Assembly: GCF_022539665.2 (NCBI RefSeq)
Contig: NC_081336.1
Coordinates: forward strand, 10,516,778-10,580,777
DNA from: Daphnia carinata
Lineage: Eukaryota; Arthropoda; Branchiopoda; Diplostraca; Daphniidae
Direction of reading: 5' to 3'
Length of the DNA: 64,000 bases
The position numbers and the translations under genes were made by a program. Under the pieces are notes generated by a model. It was given only the letters and a program-made list of their open reading frames with translations, had not been told where the DNA came from and ran no database searches. Numbering within the stretch: the first letter of the stretch is position 1; every line of letters starts with the position of its first letter. Positions 1 through 11,645 of this stretch are shown here, piece by piece.

Positions 1-173
1 ACAACCAATAGAAGCCATTGTCTGGGTGTCAGTTTTTTCTTCTCTGTTTTATCAACCTCTCCAAAACGCCTATATTTTTTCTTCTTAAGCCCTCCACAAC
101 CTCCATTACAACTGTCAGATGATGCTGTTGACAGGCATCTATCTTTTTTCACAGTATCCTCCTTTGTGCTCAA
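1..173 (-). pseudogene. MFS transporter first coding exon, cut by window edge
   Basis: Mirror image of the exon at 20353-20589. On the minus strand it encodes a basic Lys-rich cytoplasmic head followed by the start of a hydrophobic segment (motif TPRQWLLLVVLSL). It implies another transporter copy leaving the window to the left. There is no ATG at the frame start in either arm, so the real start is uncertain. Confidence 0.45.
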
Positions 174-863
174 CTCCTTTTCGTTCGAGTAATAAGTGTT
201 GATTCAATCTTTTCAGTCGTTTTTGCACCTGATCATGCCAAAGCACTGGTGATGTTTCAGCCATCGAAACTGACCTATTCTTTTGCTGTCTTTCTGGATA
301 GGGTGGGTATGGCAAACATGGCTTAGCCAAGGTTGTGAACGATCCAACATACCCATTCTTCAAACAGCTTGTGGTATCTTACTTCTCCTTAGCTATAAAT
401 AAAAATAGCAATAGTAGTCAAATTTCTTTGGCATGCTAAAGAGCAAGACTCAAGCACATAACAACGTAGGTCTGCGTCGAGGTGCAAACGAAAAACACGA
501 GTTGGCTAAGGCGGGACGGTATATCGTGGAAATGATAGCGGAAACAGTAATAACCACCAGGGTATATGTCCTATAGACGGCATGCATGTGAATTCAGAAG
601 ATTCCAAAACTGAGATAGTTTTTCACGAAATAAAAATACTTTTTAGAGTTTTTTACAGTTATTTGTGTTGAACATTACGGGAAAAATTCTAATTCATTTA
701 ATTTCCTTCACACAATTCAAATTACCTTATCTTATTAACATTTTTTTTTGAAAAAACATCAGAGTTTGAGCAGTGATGGGTTCTGTCTTCCGTCGAAAAA
801 TGCCATAAAGCGAGACAGCGAGCGGTGTTTTTCAAGCACCCGAAGTAAATCGAAATATTCAAA
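174..863. other. No clear gene; one small protein-like frame
   Basis: A 74-codon minus-strand frame (139-363, mirrored at 20163-20387) has protein-like composition (PCLPYPPYPER, QKRLKRLNQH) but begins at a non-ATG codon. It may be an exon of a gene I do not recognise. The remainder, including the stretch just upstream of the 864 ORF, is AT-rich with no motif I can name. Confidence 0.3.
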
Positions 864-2171
864 ATGGTTCCCTCATTTATGAATATCTTCACGTTCGTCA
901 CAGCATTAACAGGATCTTCCAGCAGAGAAGAACAACCTGAACAGTTGACACCAGAAAACAGGAGCGACTTGTTACAGGAATGTAACACGACGCATCCTTT
1001 ACCCCAGAATACTTCATCTAGTACTGATTGCCAAGCAGAGAAACCAGATGGAACTGCAAAGGGCGCCCAACAGTCGAAGCAATCACGATTCTTCGAGCGA
1101 ATGAAACAGAAATTCGTCAAACCGGGATTTTTGAGAGAAGATAATACCATCAAGATCAAGTCTGTGCAGGTATGTCTGAACAAGCATAAAGTGGATATGG
1201 TGATTGACAAAGGCTGTGACGAGTCAATCATCAGTCTACAACAATGGCAACAAATAGGCGAGCCCAACTTAACGCCTTTTACGAAGTACAATTTGGTCAA
1301 GTCTAAGCGTACAGGGAAGTTCAAAGAGCACGTAAAATGGGAAGAGGTCGTTGGATTTTTCTACACCCACGTTGTATTACAAGACAAAACAACTGAAATC
1401 CCAATTTACGTGTGTGCAGGATATAAGGCTATGCCCAACTTCCTCGGTTGCAGACTCTTCCACGACCTCCATTTACATCAACAAAATGCGCATTTGATCA
1501 AAATAACACGCACAACAGGAAAGGAAACGCCTCCCGAAACCCCGACAACAAAATCGGATGCCGAACCTAATACTACACTAAACTTGACCGGTGCTATGAT
1601 CAATTACTTGACGTTACTGATCGATATAGCAAAAGACAAGAATAAGAAAAATCGCGAAAAGTATGAAAAGTACATGTCACAGACCATAATGGCCATAATG
1701 GTAGCGTTCGAGATAAAAAGGGCCGCCTCCGGGAACAAATCTGAACCGCTTGTCATTGAATGCAACAGCATCGACAAGCTCAGGAAGACTTTTTCTAAGC
1801 TGGAAAAACTCTACGAAAATGACAAAAGGAGGTCCCGCGAAGTTATACGTGATGCAGAAGACGCGCTGGATGATCATAAAACAAAACTTGCGTCTGCATC
1901 ATCGGAAGTAGAACGCGCGAAACTAACCGAACTTCTCCGGCGAAGAGAAAAAGCCCTGCAAGTGATTGTCGAAAACGAAAATATCGATTTTGAGAAGAAG
2001 ATGGCAGAAGTGGCTTTCGCCAAAGAAATGTTTCCGGAGCCAAAGGCAGAAAAAAAGGGGAAGAAATTCTTCAAAAGACTCAAAACGATGTTTGGACATC
2101 GTTCTTCTAACGACCAAATGAAAGCAGAGGAAAGAAGGTCTAACAATGAATATGTTTTGATGCTTAGATAA
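864..2171 (+). CDS. Retropepsin-like domain protein with charged helical C-terminus
   Basis: An uninterrupted 435-codon ORF. Residues about 98-212 have the layout of a Ty3/Gypsy-type aspartic protease: a hydrophobic strand, the active-site position MVIDKGCDESIIS (Asp115-Lys116-Gly117 where D-T/S-G is usual), then an Ile-Tyr-Val strand and a late LGC/LGR turn. Residues about 245-400 are Lys/Glu-rich and look helical or coiled-coil, ending in a basic tail. No reverse transcriptase, integrase or zinc knuckle accompanies it, so it is either a retroelement remnant or a domesticated protein; the Lys makes proteolysis doubtful. A second identical copy lies at 18355-19662 and a diverged, broken one at 49129-53806. 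Start chosen at the first ATG, after an AT-rich leader. Confidence 0.6.
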   Translation: MVPSFMNIFTFVTALTGSSSREEQPEQLTPENRSDLLQECNTTHPLPQNTSSSTDCQAEKPDGTAKGAQQSKQSRFFERMKQKFVKPGFLREDNTIKIKSVQVCLNKHKVDMVIDKGCDESIISLQQWQQIGEPNLTPFTKYNLVKSKRTGKFKEHVKWEEVVGFFYTHVVLQDKTTEIPIYVCAGYKAMPNFLGCRLFHDLHLHQQNAHLIKITRTTGKETPPETPTTKSDAEPNTTLNLTGAMINYLTLLIDIAKDKNKKNREKYEKYMSQTIMAIMVAFEIKRAASGNKSEPLVIECNSIDKLRKTFSKLEKLYENDKRRSREVIRDAEDALDDHKTKLASASSEVERAKLTELLRRREKALQVIVENENIDFEKKMAEVAFAKEMFPEPKAEKKGKKFFKRLKTMFGHRSSNDQMKAEERRSNNEYVLMLR

Positions 2172-2234
2172 TTCTGTGTGCTTTGGCTTTGTTTAAATTC
2201 GTAACGTTTGAAGGAAGGGGCAAAATTGAGTGAA

Positions 2235-2322
2235 GAGAGACGACAATGGCATAATTGGTTAAGAAATAACTATGCTGTTAAAGCGGAAAATTTTTTAATC
2301 GTTATGGCCATTGTCACCTCTC
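2235..2322 (+). ncRNA. Long hairpin (H1) 3' of the retropepsin-like ORF
   Basis: An 88-nt imperfect hairpin. The outer stem pairs GAGAG with CTCTC, then GACAATGG with CCATTGTC, and pairing continues through ATAA/TTAT and GGTTAA/TTAATC towards a loop containing TATGCTGTTAAAGC. Size and shape resemble an animal pre-miRNA, but it could equally be a 3'-UTR element or a MITE relic. Related hairpins lie at 18204-18291 and 48506-48972. Confidence 0.35.
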
Positions 2323-3863
2323 TCCCTCCCCCAATTTCATTCATTCATTCTCCCAATACCTTAATTTAAATGGGACGTGATTTGAACAAAGTCCACAGAT
2401 TTTCTAAGCATGCTTACATTTTCATAGTTATACCTCTCCAGCTTCTCTTTTCTTTCGATTTCTTTCACGAATTCTATGCTTGGTTACTACAGATTGCTTG
2501 TACTGTCGGCAATAATTTGGATCTTAAAAATAAAGATGTTAAAAAAAAAAAATGCTCCAACGAATTCTAGTGTTTTAATACTTAGACAAGAGCTTCGATG
2601 GTCCTACCACGAAGGGCTACCAGTTAAAACAATGTGGCTTATGAAACACGATTTCAATTAGTTTTTTGGGAATAGCCTAAACAAAGAAAAATAATTGAAT
2701 TATTTTTACAACTTCTCATTGCATTGACCTGGTGATCGTACCGTCATTCACGCTTCCTTCTTGCGCAAGAAAAAAAAAATTTAAGCGGCTTCCGATTTTT
2801 ATACATTCACGCGTGATTGCATTGGTTTAGAGTATTCTACCTGTGACTATACTAGATCAGTCAATAGGTACGTACAAGTTTTTAAAAATTGCAGAGGAAA
2901 ACAACTCAATCGCACTAATAATTTTACAGTTAGTCATCGAATTCTCAGTTCCCCATATTTAATTTCACGAAATTCCGTTATCGTTACCAATCTCTATGTT
3001 TATACTTTGCTTGTTCTTCCTACTTCAAAGGCTTCTTCCTTTTTCCCACTTGAAAAGCCCTCGGAAAAGAAAATGGGAACAAGAAAAGTGATTTGGAACG
3101 ATGGAACACGTCACGCCATAACGGTTGATGGCGTTATCATTGCAAAAAGGGGAAAAAAATGTCTACTTCAAACTGGAAATTTATCAATTTTTGTATCCTT
3201 ATTCCGCTAGTAGATCAAAAGACTCGCGTGCGTCCTTCATTCAACGGTCAGAACGGTTCGCTTCTTTAAGTAACATTTTTTAGTCAATGACTAGCATAAA
3301 GCGTGTGGGTGGACGCTCTGACGAGCACGACCATCTTTCGGTCGAATCGATAATATTTGAATGTGATCACCACAGCTGTTAAAAGCCTATTCATCCATTC
3401 CCGTACCATTCGCCACAACACCACATAAAATGTAATGCATTTTTAAAATTCAATTTGGCTTAAGCTCAATTAAATTTAAACAAGATTTTGTCGCATGAAT
3501 CGATTTTTCTCTTGTTCTGCTCGAATATCAAAAATTGGCTGAAAAAACGAAGCCAAAACGCTTTCCTGAAAATTATCGATTGGATTAAAAGCAGATCGTG
3601 CGACAGAGTATGGATTAGCCGGATATGATTTTCATAAAATAGTTAAAGCCAGCCGGAAGAGACACGGAAAATATCGGGTATTGTTACAGATGTGGCAAGT
3701 GGTAGGGTGCTAGATGAGATTCTCAAGTTTCTAAATTCAATTATCTAGTCTACACGATGGGCCTAATCTGTTCAGCCAGAGAACCCGGCATATGTTTCAG
3801 CGCGCATGCGGCGAATAATGGCACAGTCTCGCGGTAATGGGATCGACACTGATTTGCACGTGA
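2323..3863. other. Intergenic, no recognisable gene
   Basis: AT-rich sequence. The first part (to about 2735) is homologous to 47975-48360 and follows the retropepsin-like gene in all copies. A 67-codon frame at 3007-3210 (motif MGTRKVIWNDGTRH) appears in both arms but matches no family I can name with confidence. Confidence 0.4.
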
Positions 3864-4519
3864 CGGACTCGGCTGGAGATTCGGGCTGAGAAATAGTTAA
3901 TCGTGGAAACTCACCGACATCCACGATATCCACGAATAAGTAAACGATGTTGTCCTCGTAGATATGGCATCCACTGTCGTGTCATCCCCGTCGGATTTGC
4001 CGTCACCTTTCTTGCACTTTGGTAACATGAAGCACATGGTTGCTAAACCCTATAGAAGGAAAGAAATAATGCATCTTATTATTTACTTGTTAATAGTCAT
4101 TTATTTATGGTCAAAACTTACCACTGTAATTTGAACAGAGAACACGACGGCAGCCGTCATTTGGAAACCAATGTGGTCCACTAAAATGCCAGTCCCAGCG
4201 CGTGAAACAAAACGCCCAGCAGAGACGACCAAATACCAGCAACAAGCCCGTGAGTATTGGGATTATCCGGATAACCAGCATGTCTATTATCAAAATGCAA
4301 AAAAGAAATGAATACTGGCACAGCAAATTGAATTTTTTAAATGTGGCTTACACAGCTTCTCTCATGGCATCAACGACCCCCGAAACTTGTTGCCCTGCAA
4401 ACGCAACTCCACTTAGTGCCAATGCGATACCGACAACAGCTAGATTTCTAAAATAAAATCAAATAATGATACTAGTTAAACGGTTTGAATTTGAGAATTG
4501 AAATCAAAAGTACCGATCA
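3864..4519 (-). pseudogene. MFS transporter 3' exons (left arm)
   Basis: Mirror of 16008-16664. Minus-strand exons encode transporter segments NLAVVGIALALSGVAFAGQQ and HAGYPDNPNTHGLVAGIWSS, then a C-terminal exon with CFMLPKCKKGDGKSDGDD. An internal deletion after IWSSL shifts the frame relative to the other copies. At its 3' end this copy continues into unrelated sequence beyond the point where the other copies join the vasa fragment. Confidence 0.7.
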
Positions 4520-5050
4520 AAAGAAATGAATGAATTTAGTCTATTGCAAATTTGCTACGACATCTTTCGCGGGTGGCATAATAAAAAGAAAAAAAAAGGA
4601 AAGAAAAATAAAATAAATGTAAGTAAAATTTGTTGCCAATGAAAAAAAATTTTTAAATGGGATGGGAAGAAAAAAATCTAGATATTGAAATAAACCACAA
4701 AAAAAAACAGAAAGACTAAGAACTTAATCTAATTAATTCAATGTGCGTTGGTTCGTACGATGTTTCGTCGACTGGATCATTCGCAACAACGTGACTTTTC
4801 TAATAACTTATACATCTACTTACTAATGCCATCAACTTTCGTTTTTCAAAATACGGAATTACATGACATCACGTATTTTACCGCCTGCTCCCTCCGAGAC
4901 TCTTACGGCGCTATACACCATTTTTATTAAAATCTTTTGGTTATGGGGAACTTACTGAACAATGAGTCGTGTAATTTATTGTTTCCAATCTATTTTACAA
5001 AAGCCAAGCCACTACCTGTATGCACCATCATTGACGAGAGCGGTAGGTTG
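4520..5050. other. Spacer between POLD1 and MFS fragments
   Basis: AT-rich with A and T runs; no coding signal. Mirror of 15477-16007. The POLD1 3' flank ends here and transporter homology begins abruptly at about 4519. Confidence 0.4.
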
Positions 5051-6561
5051 TCAGGGTAGGCTGAATCTTTCCATAAGTTTACCCTGTTCCGTGAGATTTT
5101 TTCTAACTTTTGTCCTCATATAATAGATGGGGCAATCTCGGCTAAATGTGGCAAACGATTAGTATTAAGTATGTAACATGATTAGGATATCACTCAAACT
5201 ATTTACTTGCAACAAAGAATCTCTTCGTTGAGACTTCCCTGGCACCGTTGACATTCTGTCCATAAACGATTAAACTTCTCTTCGAGAGCATAAAGTTGGC
5301 CAATTTCCCTCTGGTAGAACTCCGATTCTTTCGGCTTGCAAAATCTGTTTAAATTGGAACAGCAATTTTAACAAACATCGCCGAGATAGGCAGAAATTAG
5401 ACTTACTTGCATACAGCACTATCGTCTGGAAGGACGGTTTTGCATCCAACACAGGTGGATTTGCGTGTGGTAAAGCTAGCCAATCCACCAATTTTTGAAG
5501 TAACAAATGAAGGCGTCCGGGTATGGTAACCATCTACAATACGGAATACAAACCGTTCAATTATGTCAAGCAAATAAAGGCGATAAGTCCGTGTTTACGT
5601 AGCAACAATGATTCCGCTTTAGATCCAAGTATGGGTTCCAAAATCCGAACAAGGGGTTTTGAAAGCTGATTTTCCAAATGGTATGGGGCATCAATAGGTA
5701 CGCTGTATTCCATTACAAAAATAGGGTTTTCCGTCTAAAGAAGACGTATGAAAACTTAATAGTTCATGAGAAATTTGAAATCCAAAGACGAACCTTGAGG
5801 TAAGCTGGTGTACTTTTAGCGGCTGCGATAATGACATACGGAACTCGATCCCCTAATTTTGGGGTTGTACCAGCATCTCGCTTACGCATCTTGTGAGCTA
5901 GTTCCACATGTGCCTGTTTACTGGCGTAGTCTTTATCTGTTTTAGTCAGCTCCTTTTTAATAAAAGAAAGCAAACGGATAAAATCACAGTATTCCAAAAC
6001 ATAGTTACGCTCTACCTTGGTAATCATCAGAAGTGAGATATCGACTTTGTTGCGCAGCAAGTCGAAAATAGATTGTTTGGCGTATTCTAGTGCTCCATCC
6101 GGATCTCTAAGAGAAAATATCAAAACCTCAAACTTTGAATACTAAAACTGATGACTTTTTGTTCACCGATCAATCAAACTTTTCTGCAGACCAGCTATTG
6201 ATAAGATTGGCAACGAGTTGACAATTATCACGACGAACAGTTTCTAAACCGTTACAATCCATTTTGTCAAACTTTTCAGGTTTGGTCCAATACAATCCTG
6301 GATACCTGTGAAGACAGAAACAGACAGTGCAACTGGTATCTCATCTAACAAGTCTTTATAAATCAGAACCGTAATTACCTCTTTTCGTTGATCAATAAAT
6401 AGGGGTAATAGACTTTTTCGAATTCCAAATTAATGGGTTGGACATATTTTGCCGACACAAATGCGGCAGCTTTTCGGCCTAATTCCATGGCTTCGGCCAC
6501 CGTGGGTACACCGAATTTCACCATTACGGAATCTGTGTTACCATAGATTACCTGACGTGAC
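5051..6561 (-). pseudogene. POLD1: DNA polymerase delta catalytic subunit, C-terminal part (left arm)
   Basis: Mirror of the copy at 13966-15476; see that entry for exon detail. The minus strand encodes family-B motif C through the two cysteine-rich C-terminal metal sites to the natural stop. Shared lesions are present: motif C reads YGNTDS and one exon carries a +1 frameshift. Private changes include Lys for Glu after ELGR and Tyr-Val-Gln for Phe-Val-Lys after VSAK. Confidence 0.85.
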
Positions 6562-7466
6562 ACTAATTGAGAAAATCCTCGAGTCGCCCCGCGGTCGCGA
6601 CAAGAGTATTGCACCCAGCTTGAAGATTTGACCGATGATGGCTCGTGACAGTTCCTTGATATATGACAGATTTTAAAACCGAATTGTAGGAGAATTTACA
6701 CGCCCCGCGGTGAATTTGAATCGAAAATTCACGAGTGCGTGCGACAATTACAACTTCTGGCTTTTGAACCATGGCGGGGATGCACCAGAAACACCTTGTT
6801 ATAACAATATGTTCATAAACGGTACCAAGTACGCCGCCTATATGAAAAAATGTGAAATTTTAGATGACTTAATCAACGAATGTCACGAAGGGTTTCTTGA
6901 GTATCTTAAATGCAATTGGACCTTTTCGTAGTCGCAATCACAGACGTGCCCACTCAAAATTACTTTTACCTCAACTTACCCAGTTCATATCGACCCATTC
7001 GAATCAAGTTAGTACGAAGGCATCAAGGTTTCAAAATTACACAGCGTTCATTAATTGGATTACCGTTTTGCCGGAGCCCGTGACAGCACAAGTAATCAAA
7101 TCTCTTTTGGCAAGAATATCTGCAACTGAAGCTTTCTGTATAGGTGTTGATTTTATGTAGCCAGCAATCTTAATGTTTTGAAGTAGTAGTAGGCGCAGGC
7201 CGGCTTCTTCGAATGATGTTATTTATCGAGGTACATCTTTTTCTGTAACCTAAAGCAAATCCAAATAGATATTTTCAAAACATAAACTACTGTTTCGAAA
7301 AATGGTTTACCTGGAGGACGACTTTATCAAAATTGTTAAAGTGTTCCCCACAGACGATCCCCTTAAACAGTTCCTTTTCATCGCATGTCACAGCTTCTGG
7401 AATGTATTGTTCACGCAGCTTTCCGTCGATTCATCAATAGATTCGGGCAGCATTTCGAGGTGTGGC
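6562..7466 (-). pseudogene. vasa/DDX4: Vasa-type DEAD-box helicase fragment (left arm)
   Basis: Mirror of 13061-13965. It encodes the end of the zinc-knuckle region, the Q motif, Walker A and motifs Ia/Ib of a DDX4 helicase, with frame breaks. It is joined directly to POLD1 on one side and MFS on the other, in the same orientation. A private Tyr replaces Ser in the antisense reading at 6801, one of the few arm differences. Confidence 0.8.
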
Positions 7467-8714
7467 CGGACTCGGCTGGAGATTCGGGCTGAGAAATAGT
7501 TAATCATGGAAACTCACCGACATCCACGACGGAATAAGTAAACGATGTTGTCCTCGTAGATATGGCATCCACTGTCATGTCATCCCCGTCGGATTTGCCG
7601 TCCCCTTTCTTGCACTTTGGTAACATGAAGCAAATGGTTGCTAGTCCCTATAGAAGGAAATAAACAATACATCTAATTATTTGTTAATAGTCATTTTTGC
7701 ATAAAACTTAACACTGTAATTTGGACAGAGAAGACGACGACAGCCGTCATTTGGAAACCAAATGTGGTCCACTAAAATGCCAGTCCCAGCGCGTGAAACA
7801 AAACGCCCAGCACCACTAAGAGACGACCATATACCGGCAACAAGCCCGTGAGTACTGGGATTATCCGGATAACCAGCATGTCTATTATCAAAACGAAAAA
7901 AAAAAAAAGAAATGAATACTGGTACAGTAAATTGATTTTTTAAAATGTGGCTTACATAGCTTCTCTCATGGCATCAACGACCCCCGAAACTTGTTGCCCT
8001 GCAAACGCAACTCCACTTTGTGCCAATGCGATACCGACAACAGCTAGATTTCTAAAATAAAATCAAATAATGATACTAGTTAACGGTTTGAATTTGAGAA
8101 TTGAAATCAAAAGTACCGATCAATAGGAACGAAGGGAAAACGCCCCAGCAAAAATATGGACAAGGCTCCGATCATGGTACTGGAAAAAAGGCAGAGCTTC
8201 ACAGGTCCTCGGCGATCGCACAAGTATCCCCAAATAGGGCTGGCTATACTGTTGGCACCGTCTTTCAGTCCGAAAAAGATACCCACGTAAAATGGTGTCA
8301 AGTCAAACTGCAAACAAAACATAAAATGATTCTAAAGAAATTAATAATAACGCCAAGTCGGAAAACATACCGTACGCAACACTTGCGGTTCAAAGTTGAT
8401 CGAGAGGAACCCGTTCGACATGTCGATACGATGAACGTGAAGAACGGGATCCAAATGGATGGAATACACAAAATAGCCAATGGCGATTGAGTTTTAGTTT
8501 ATCCCTCGTCATACTGTGACACTAAAAGAAACGAGATGAGATACAATCATACTGTGACACTAAAATGTTGAGAAACGAGATGAGAAGGCTGGTGACGTAC
8601 AATATTTTGAATAACTTACCCGTCATCATAATCGGCGAGAAAGGGTAATGCAATAAAGGCCATAATAGTTTTGAATTCCTCCCATGAGGATAAAAAGGTA
8701 GTCTTAAAACCACC
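7467..8714 (-). pseudogene. MFS transporter exons (left arm, copy L1)
   Basis: Minus-strand exons homologous to 11864-13060: the GGALHEVGGFKTTFILMGG helix pair, the IPSIWIPFFTFIVSTC exon, the FDLTPFYVGIFFGLKDGANS exon and the C-terminal exons. The layout resembles SLC18B1-like major facilitator proteins. A frameshift in the third listed exon is shared by the copies. Upstream exons are lost at 8715, where the mosaic region begins. Confidence 0.75.
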
Positions 8715-9400
8715 TACACAAATGCGGCCTACTTCCATGGCTTCGGCGGACCATAGTACAATGCACATACTTCATGCGACTATAGGACGTAGCAAACTGG
8801 GCAATGTTCATCATTGTTCTTGTAAGACTCGAAAATTGAGTTCATAAAACCGAATTGAAATTTTAGATGACTTAATCAACGAATACGCAGTGTAAGTCTT
8901 AAACGTCGACGTAATTGTACAGCGTTTCCGTAGCCGCATGAATGACGATCAATATAAAATTACTTTTACGGATCAATACCCAGTTCATATCGACCCATTC
9001 GAAGTTTCAAAATTACACAGCGTTCATTAATTGGATTACCGTTTTGCCGGAGCCGTGACAGCACAAGTAATCAAATCTCTTTTGGCAAGAATAACTGAAA
9101 CTGAAGCTTTCTGTACAGGTGTTGGTTTTATGTATCCAGTATTCTTAATGTTTTGAAGTAGTTCGCGGTTTTTTGATGTAATTTTTACATCTTTTTCTGT
9201 AACCTAAAGCAAATCCAAATAGATATTTTAAACATAAATACTGTTTCGAAAAATGGTTTACCTGGAAACTTTATCAAAATTGTTAAAACGACGAACCTTA
9301 AACAGTTCCTTTTCAATCACACTGGAATGTATTGTTCACGCAGCTTTCCGTCGATTCATCAAAGATTCGGGCAGCATTTCGAGGTGTGGCCACTTGGAGA
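8715..9400. other. Braided mosaic of MFS, vasa and POLD1 sequence
   Basis: Short tracts (about 15-70 bp) alternate between transporter sequence (for example the exon encoding TRTMMNIAQFASP, inverted) and POLD1 or vasa sequence (ACACAAATGCGGC; GATGACTTAATCAACGAAT), each series staying roughly in its own order. Compared with the intact copies most differences are small deletions. It looks like two misaligned copies merged into one consensus, though serial template switching in the genome is possible. Confidence 0.65.
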
Positions 9401-11199
9401 TTCGGGCTGAGAAATAGTTAATACCGACATCCACGACGGAATAAGTAAACGATGTTGTCCTCGTAGATATGGCATCCACTGTCATGTCATCCCCGTCGGA
9501 TTTGCCGTCCCCTTTCTTGCACTTTGGTAACATGAAGCAAATGGCTGCTAGTCCCTATAGAAGGAAATAAACAATACATCTAATTATTTGTTAATAGTCA
9601 TTTTTGCATAAAACTTAACACTGTAATTTGGACAGAGAAGACGACGACAGCCGTCATTTGGAAACCAAATGTGGTCCACTAAAATGCCAGTCCCAGCGCG
9701 TGAAACAAAACGCCCAGATAAGAGACGACCATATACCGGCAACAAGCCCGTGAGTACTGGGATTATCCGGATAACCAGCATGTCTATTATCAAAACGAAA
9801 AAAAAAAAAGATGAATACTGGTCATTTTTTAAATGGCTTACATAGCTTCTCTCATGGCATCAACGACCCCCGAAACTTGTTGCCCTGCAAACGCAACTCC
9901 ACTTTGTGCCAATGCGATACCGACAACAGCTAGATTTCTAAAATAAAATCAAATAATGATACTAGTTAAACGGTTTGAATTTGAGAATTGAAATCAAAAG
10001 TACCGATCAATAGGAACGAAGGGAAAACGCCCCAGCAAAAATATGGACAAGGCTCCGATCATGGTTTTTCACAGGTCCTCGGCGATCGCATATCCCCAAA
10101 TAGGGCTGGCTATACTGTTGGCACCGTCTTTCAGTCCGAAAAAGATACCCACGTAAAATGGTGTCAAGTCAAACTGCAAACAAAACATAAAATGATTCTA
10201 AAGAAATTAATAATAACGCCAAGTCGGAAAACATACCGTACGCAACACTTGCGGATGAACCCGTTCGACATGTCGATACGATGAACGTGAAGAACGGGAT
10301 CCAAATGGATGGAATACACAAAATAGCCAATGGCGATTGAGTTTTAGTTTATCTTCATACTGTGACACTAAAATGTTGAGAAACGAGATGAGAAGGCTGG
10401 TGACGTACAATATTTTGAACTAACTTACCGTCATAATCGGCGAGAAAGGGTAATGCAATAAAGGCCATAATAGTTTGAATTCCTCCCATTAAAGGTAGTC
10501 TTAAAACCATAATGCAATGCACCACCGTTGATTGGGCAATGTTCATCATTGTTCTTGTAAGATCGAATTGAGAACCGAATTGGAAAACTCTACAGCAGTG
10601 TAAGTAAACGTCGACGTAATTGTACCAGCGTTTCCGGCCGCATGAATGACGCGGATCAATATAGAGATTACGACGAATGAACCCCGGGAGGGAAATACTC
10701 TAAAAAGCTTTTAAAGTTTACTGATTAAAACCCAGCTTTCGCGTTTTTTGTGTAATTTTTTACTCACCCCGACAATAAGCAGCAAATACCTCCAATGAAA
10801 ACTTCAGAAACAAACGCGAACCGAACGCTAAACTTTTAGCTGCAAGAAAGATTAAGATGCACATTATAAGTTTAGGGAACAAATTTGGGGCAATATTTAC
10901 GTTTTTTCCTACAAAAGGAGTGACAAGAACTACTTTGTTAGTTCTCAATTGCACCCTTTCTTCATCAAACAATTTGTTATTTCACACATACTTCTTTAGC
11001 AAAGAATGGGGGAAAGCATTGCTAATGAGAGAACTACCAATAGAAGCCATTGTCTAGGTGACATCAACCTCTTTGCCTGTATGTTTTTTTTCTTTAAGCA
11101 TTCCACAACCTCCATTACCACTGTCAGATGATGCTGTTGACAGGAGGATCTCTCTTTTTTGACAGAACTCCTTTTTGTTTGGATTAATAAGTGTTGCAT
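9401..11199 (-). pseudogene. MFS transporter, eroded copy (L2)
   Basis: A second minus-strand transporter copy, in tandem with L1. The first exon lies at about 11199-10996 (MSPRQWLLLVVLSLAM), further exons between 10960 and 10500, and the C-terminal exons at 10270-9440. Relative to the other copies it carries many short deletions and few substitutions, the pattern expected of poor consensus or of a rapidly decaying pseudogene. Confidence 0.65.
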
Positions 11200-11645
11200 T
11201 CAACCTTTAATGCAACTTCTAAATTCACATGCATGCCGTCTAATAGTATGTGTTTAACATCATCTTTAGAAATATGAAATCTAATTGTTTATTTTAGCAT
11301 CTACTATAATACGGCCTGCAAACGCGCAATACCCCCTGCGCCTAAAACTAAAATTGCCAGAGGGGCCTAATACCCCAAATCGAGAGTTTCTTGTCACTCC
11401 TTTTATAGGAAAAAACGTAAATATTGCCCCGAATTTGTTCCCTAAACTTATAATGTGCATCTTAATCTTTCTTGCAGCTAAAAGTTATTGGCGTTCGGTA
11501 CGCCTTTGTTTCTGAAGTTTTCATTGGAGGTATCTGCTGCTTATTGTCGGGGTGAGTAAAAAATTACACAAAAAACGCGAAAGCTGGGTTTTAATCAGTA
11601 AACTTTAAAAGCTTTTTAGAGTATTTCCCTCCCGGGGGTTCATTC
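10683..11645. repeat. Inner palindrome at centre of duplication 1
   Basis: About 10683-10960 is the reverse complement of about 11380-11645 (transporter intron and exon sequence around the VFIGG segment). The spacer 10961-11379 holds the minus-strand first transporter exon and about 180 bp (11200-11380) with no recognised content. The symmetry centre (near 11164) differs from that of the outer arms (near 10263), so at least two rearrangements are needed. Confidence 0.7.

Larger units (their letters stand above)
1..8714. repeat. Left arm of large inverted duplication 1
   Basis: This arm reads as the reverse complement of 11864-20526. Paired positions add up to about 20526-20528 over the first 7.5 kb and to about 20534 near 8.1-8.5 kb, so only small indels separate the arms. 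Scattered base differences are visible, for example Tyr/Ser and Phe/Leu changes in the vasa and POLD1 pieces. An extra 40-odd-bp repeat sits near 8520-8565 in this arm only. The left arm runs off the window start, so its true length is unknown. Confidence 0.9.

Noticed and set aside
722..1324. 200-codon minus-strand frame opposite the retropepsin-like ORF (and mirror 19202-19804)
   Set aside because: Antisense shadow of a clearly coding frame; Cys/Phe/Ser-rich composition typical of complement reading, no motif.
3007..3210. Possible CENPJ/TCP10 G-box peptide (WNDGTRH)
   Set aside because: Resemblance rests on one short NDGTR phrase with no repeat of the motif; too weak to name.
8101..8490. 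129-codon frame MKSKVPINRNEG... repeated in several copies (also 12044-12433, 21406-21795)
   Set aside because: Exact antisense of the MFS exon encoding GYLCDRRGPVKL plus its intron; repeated only because the exon is repeated.
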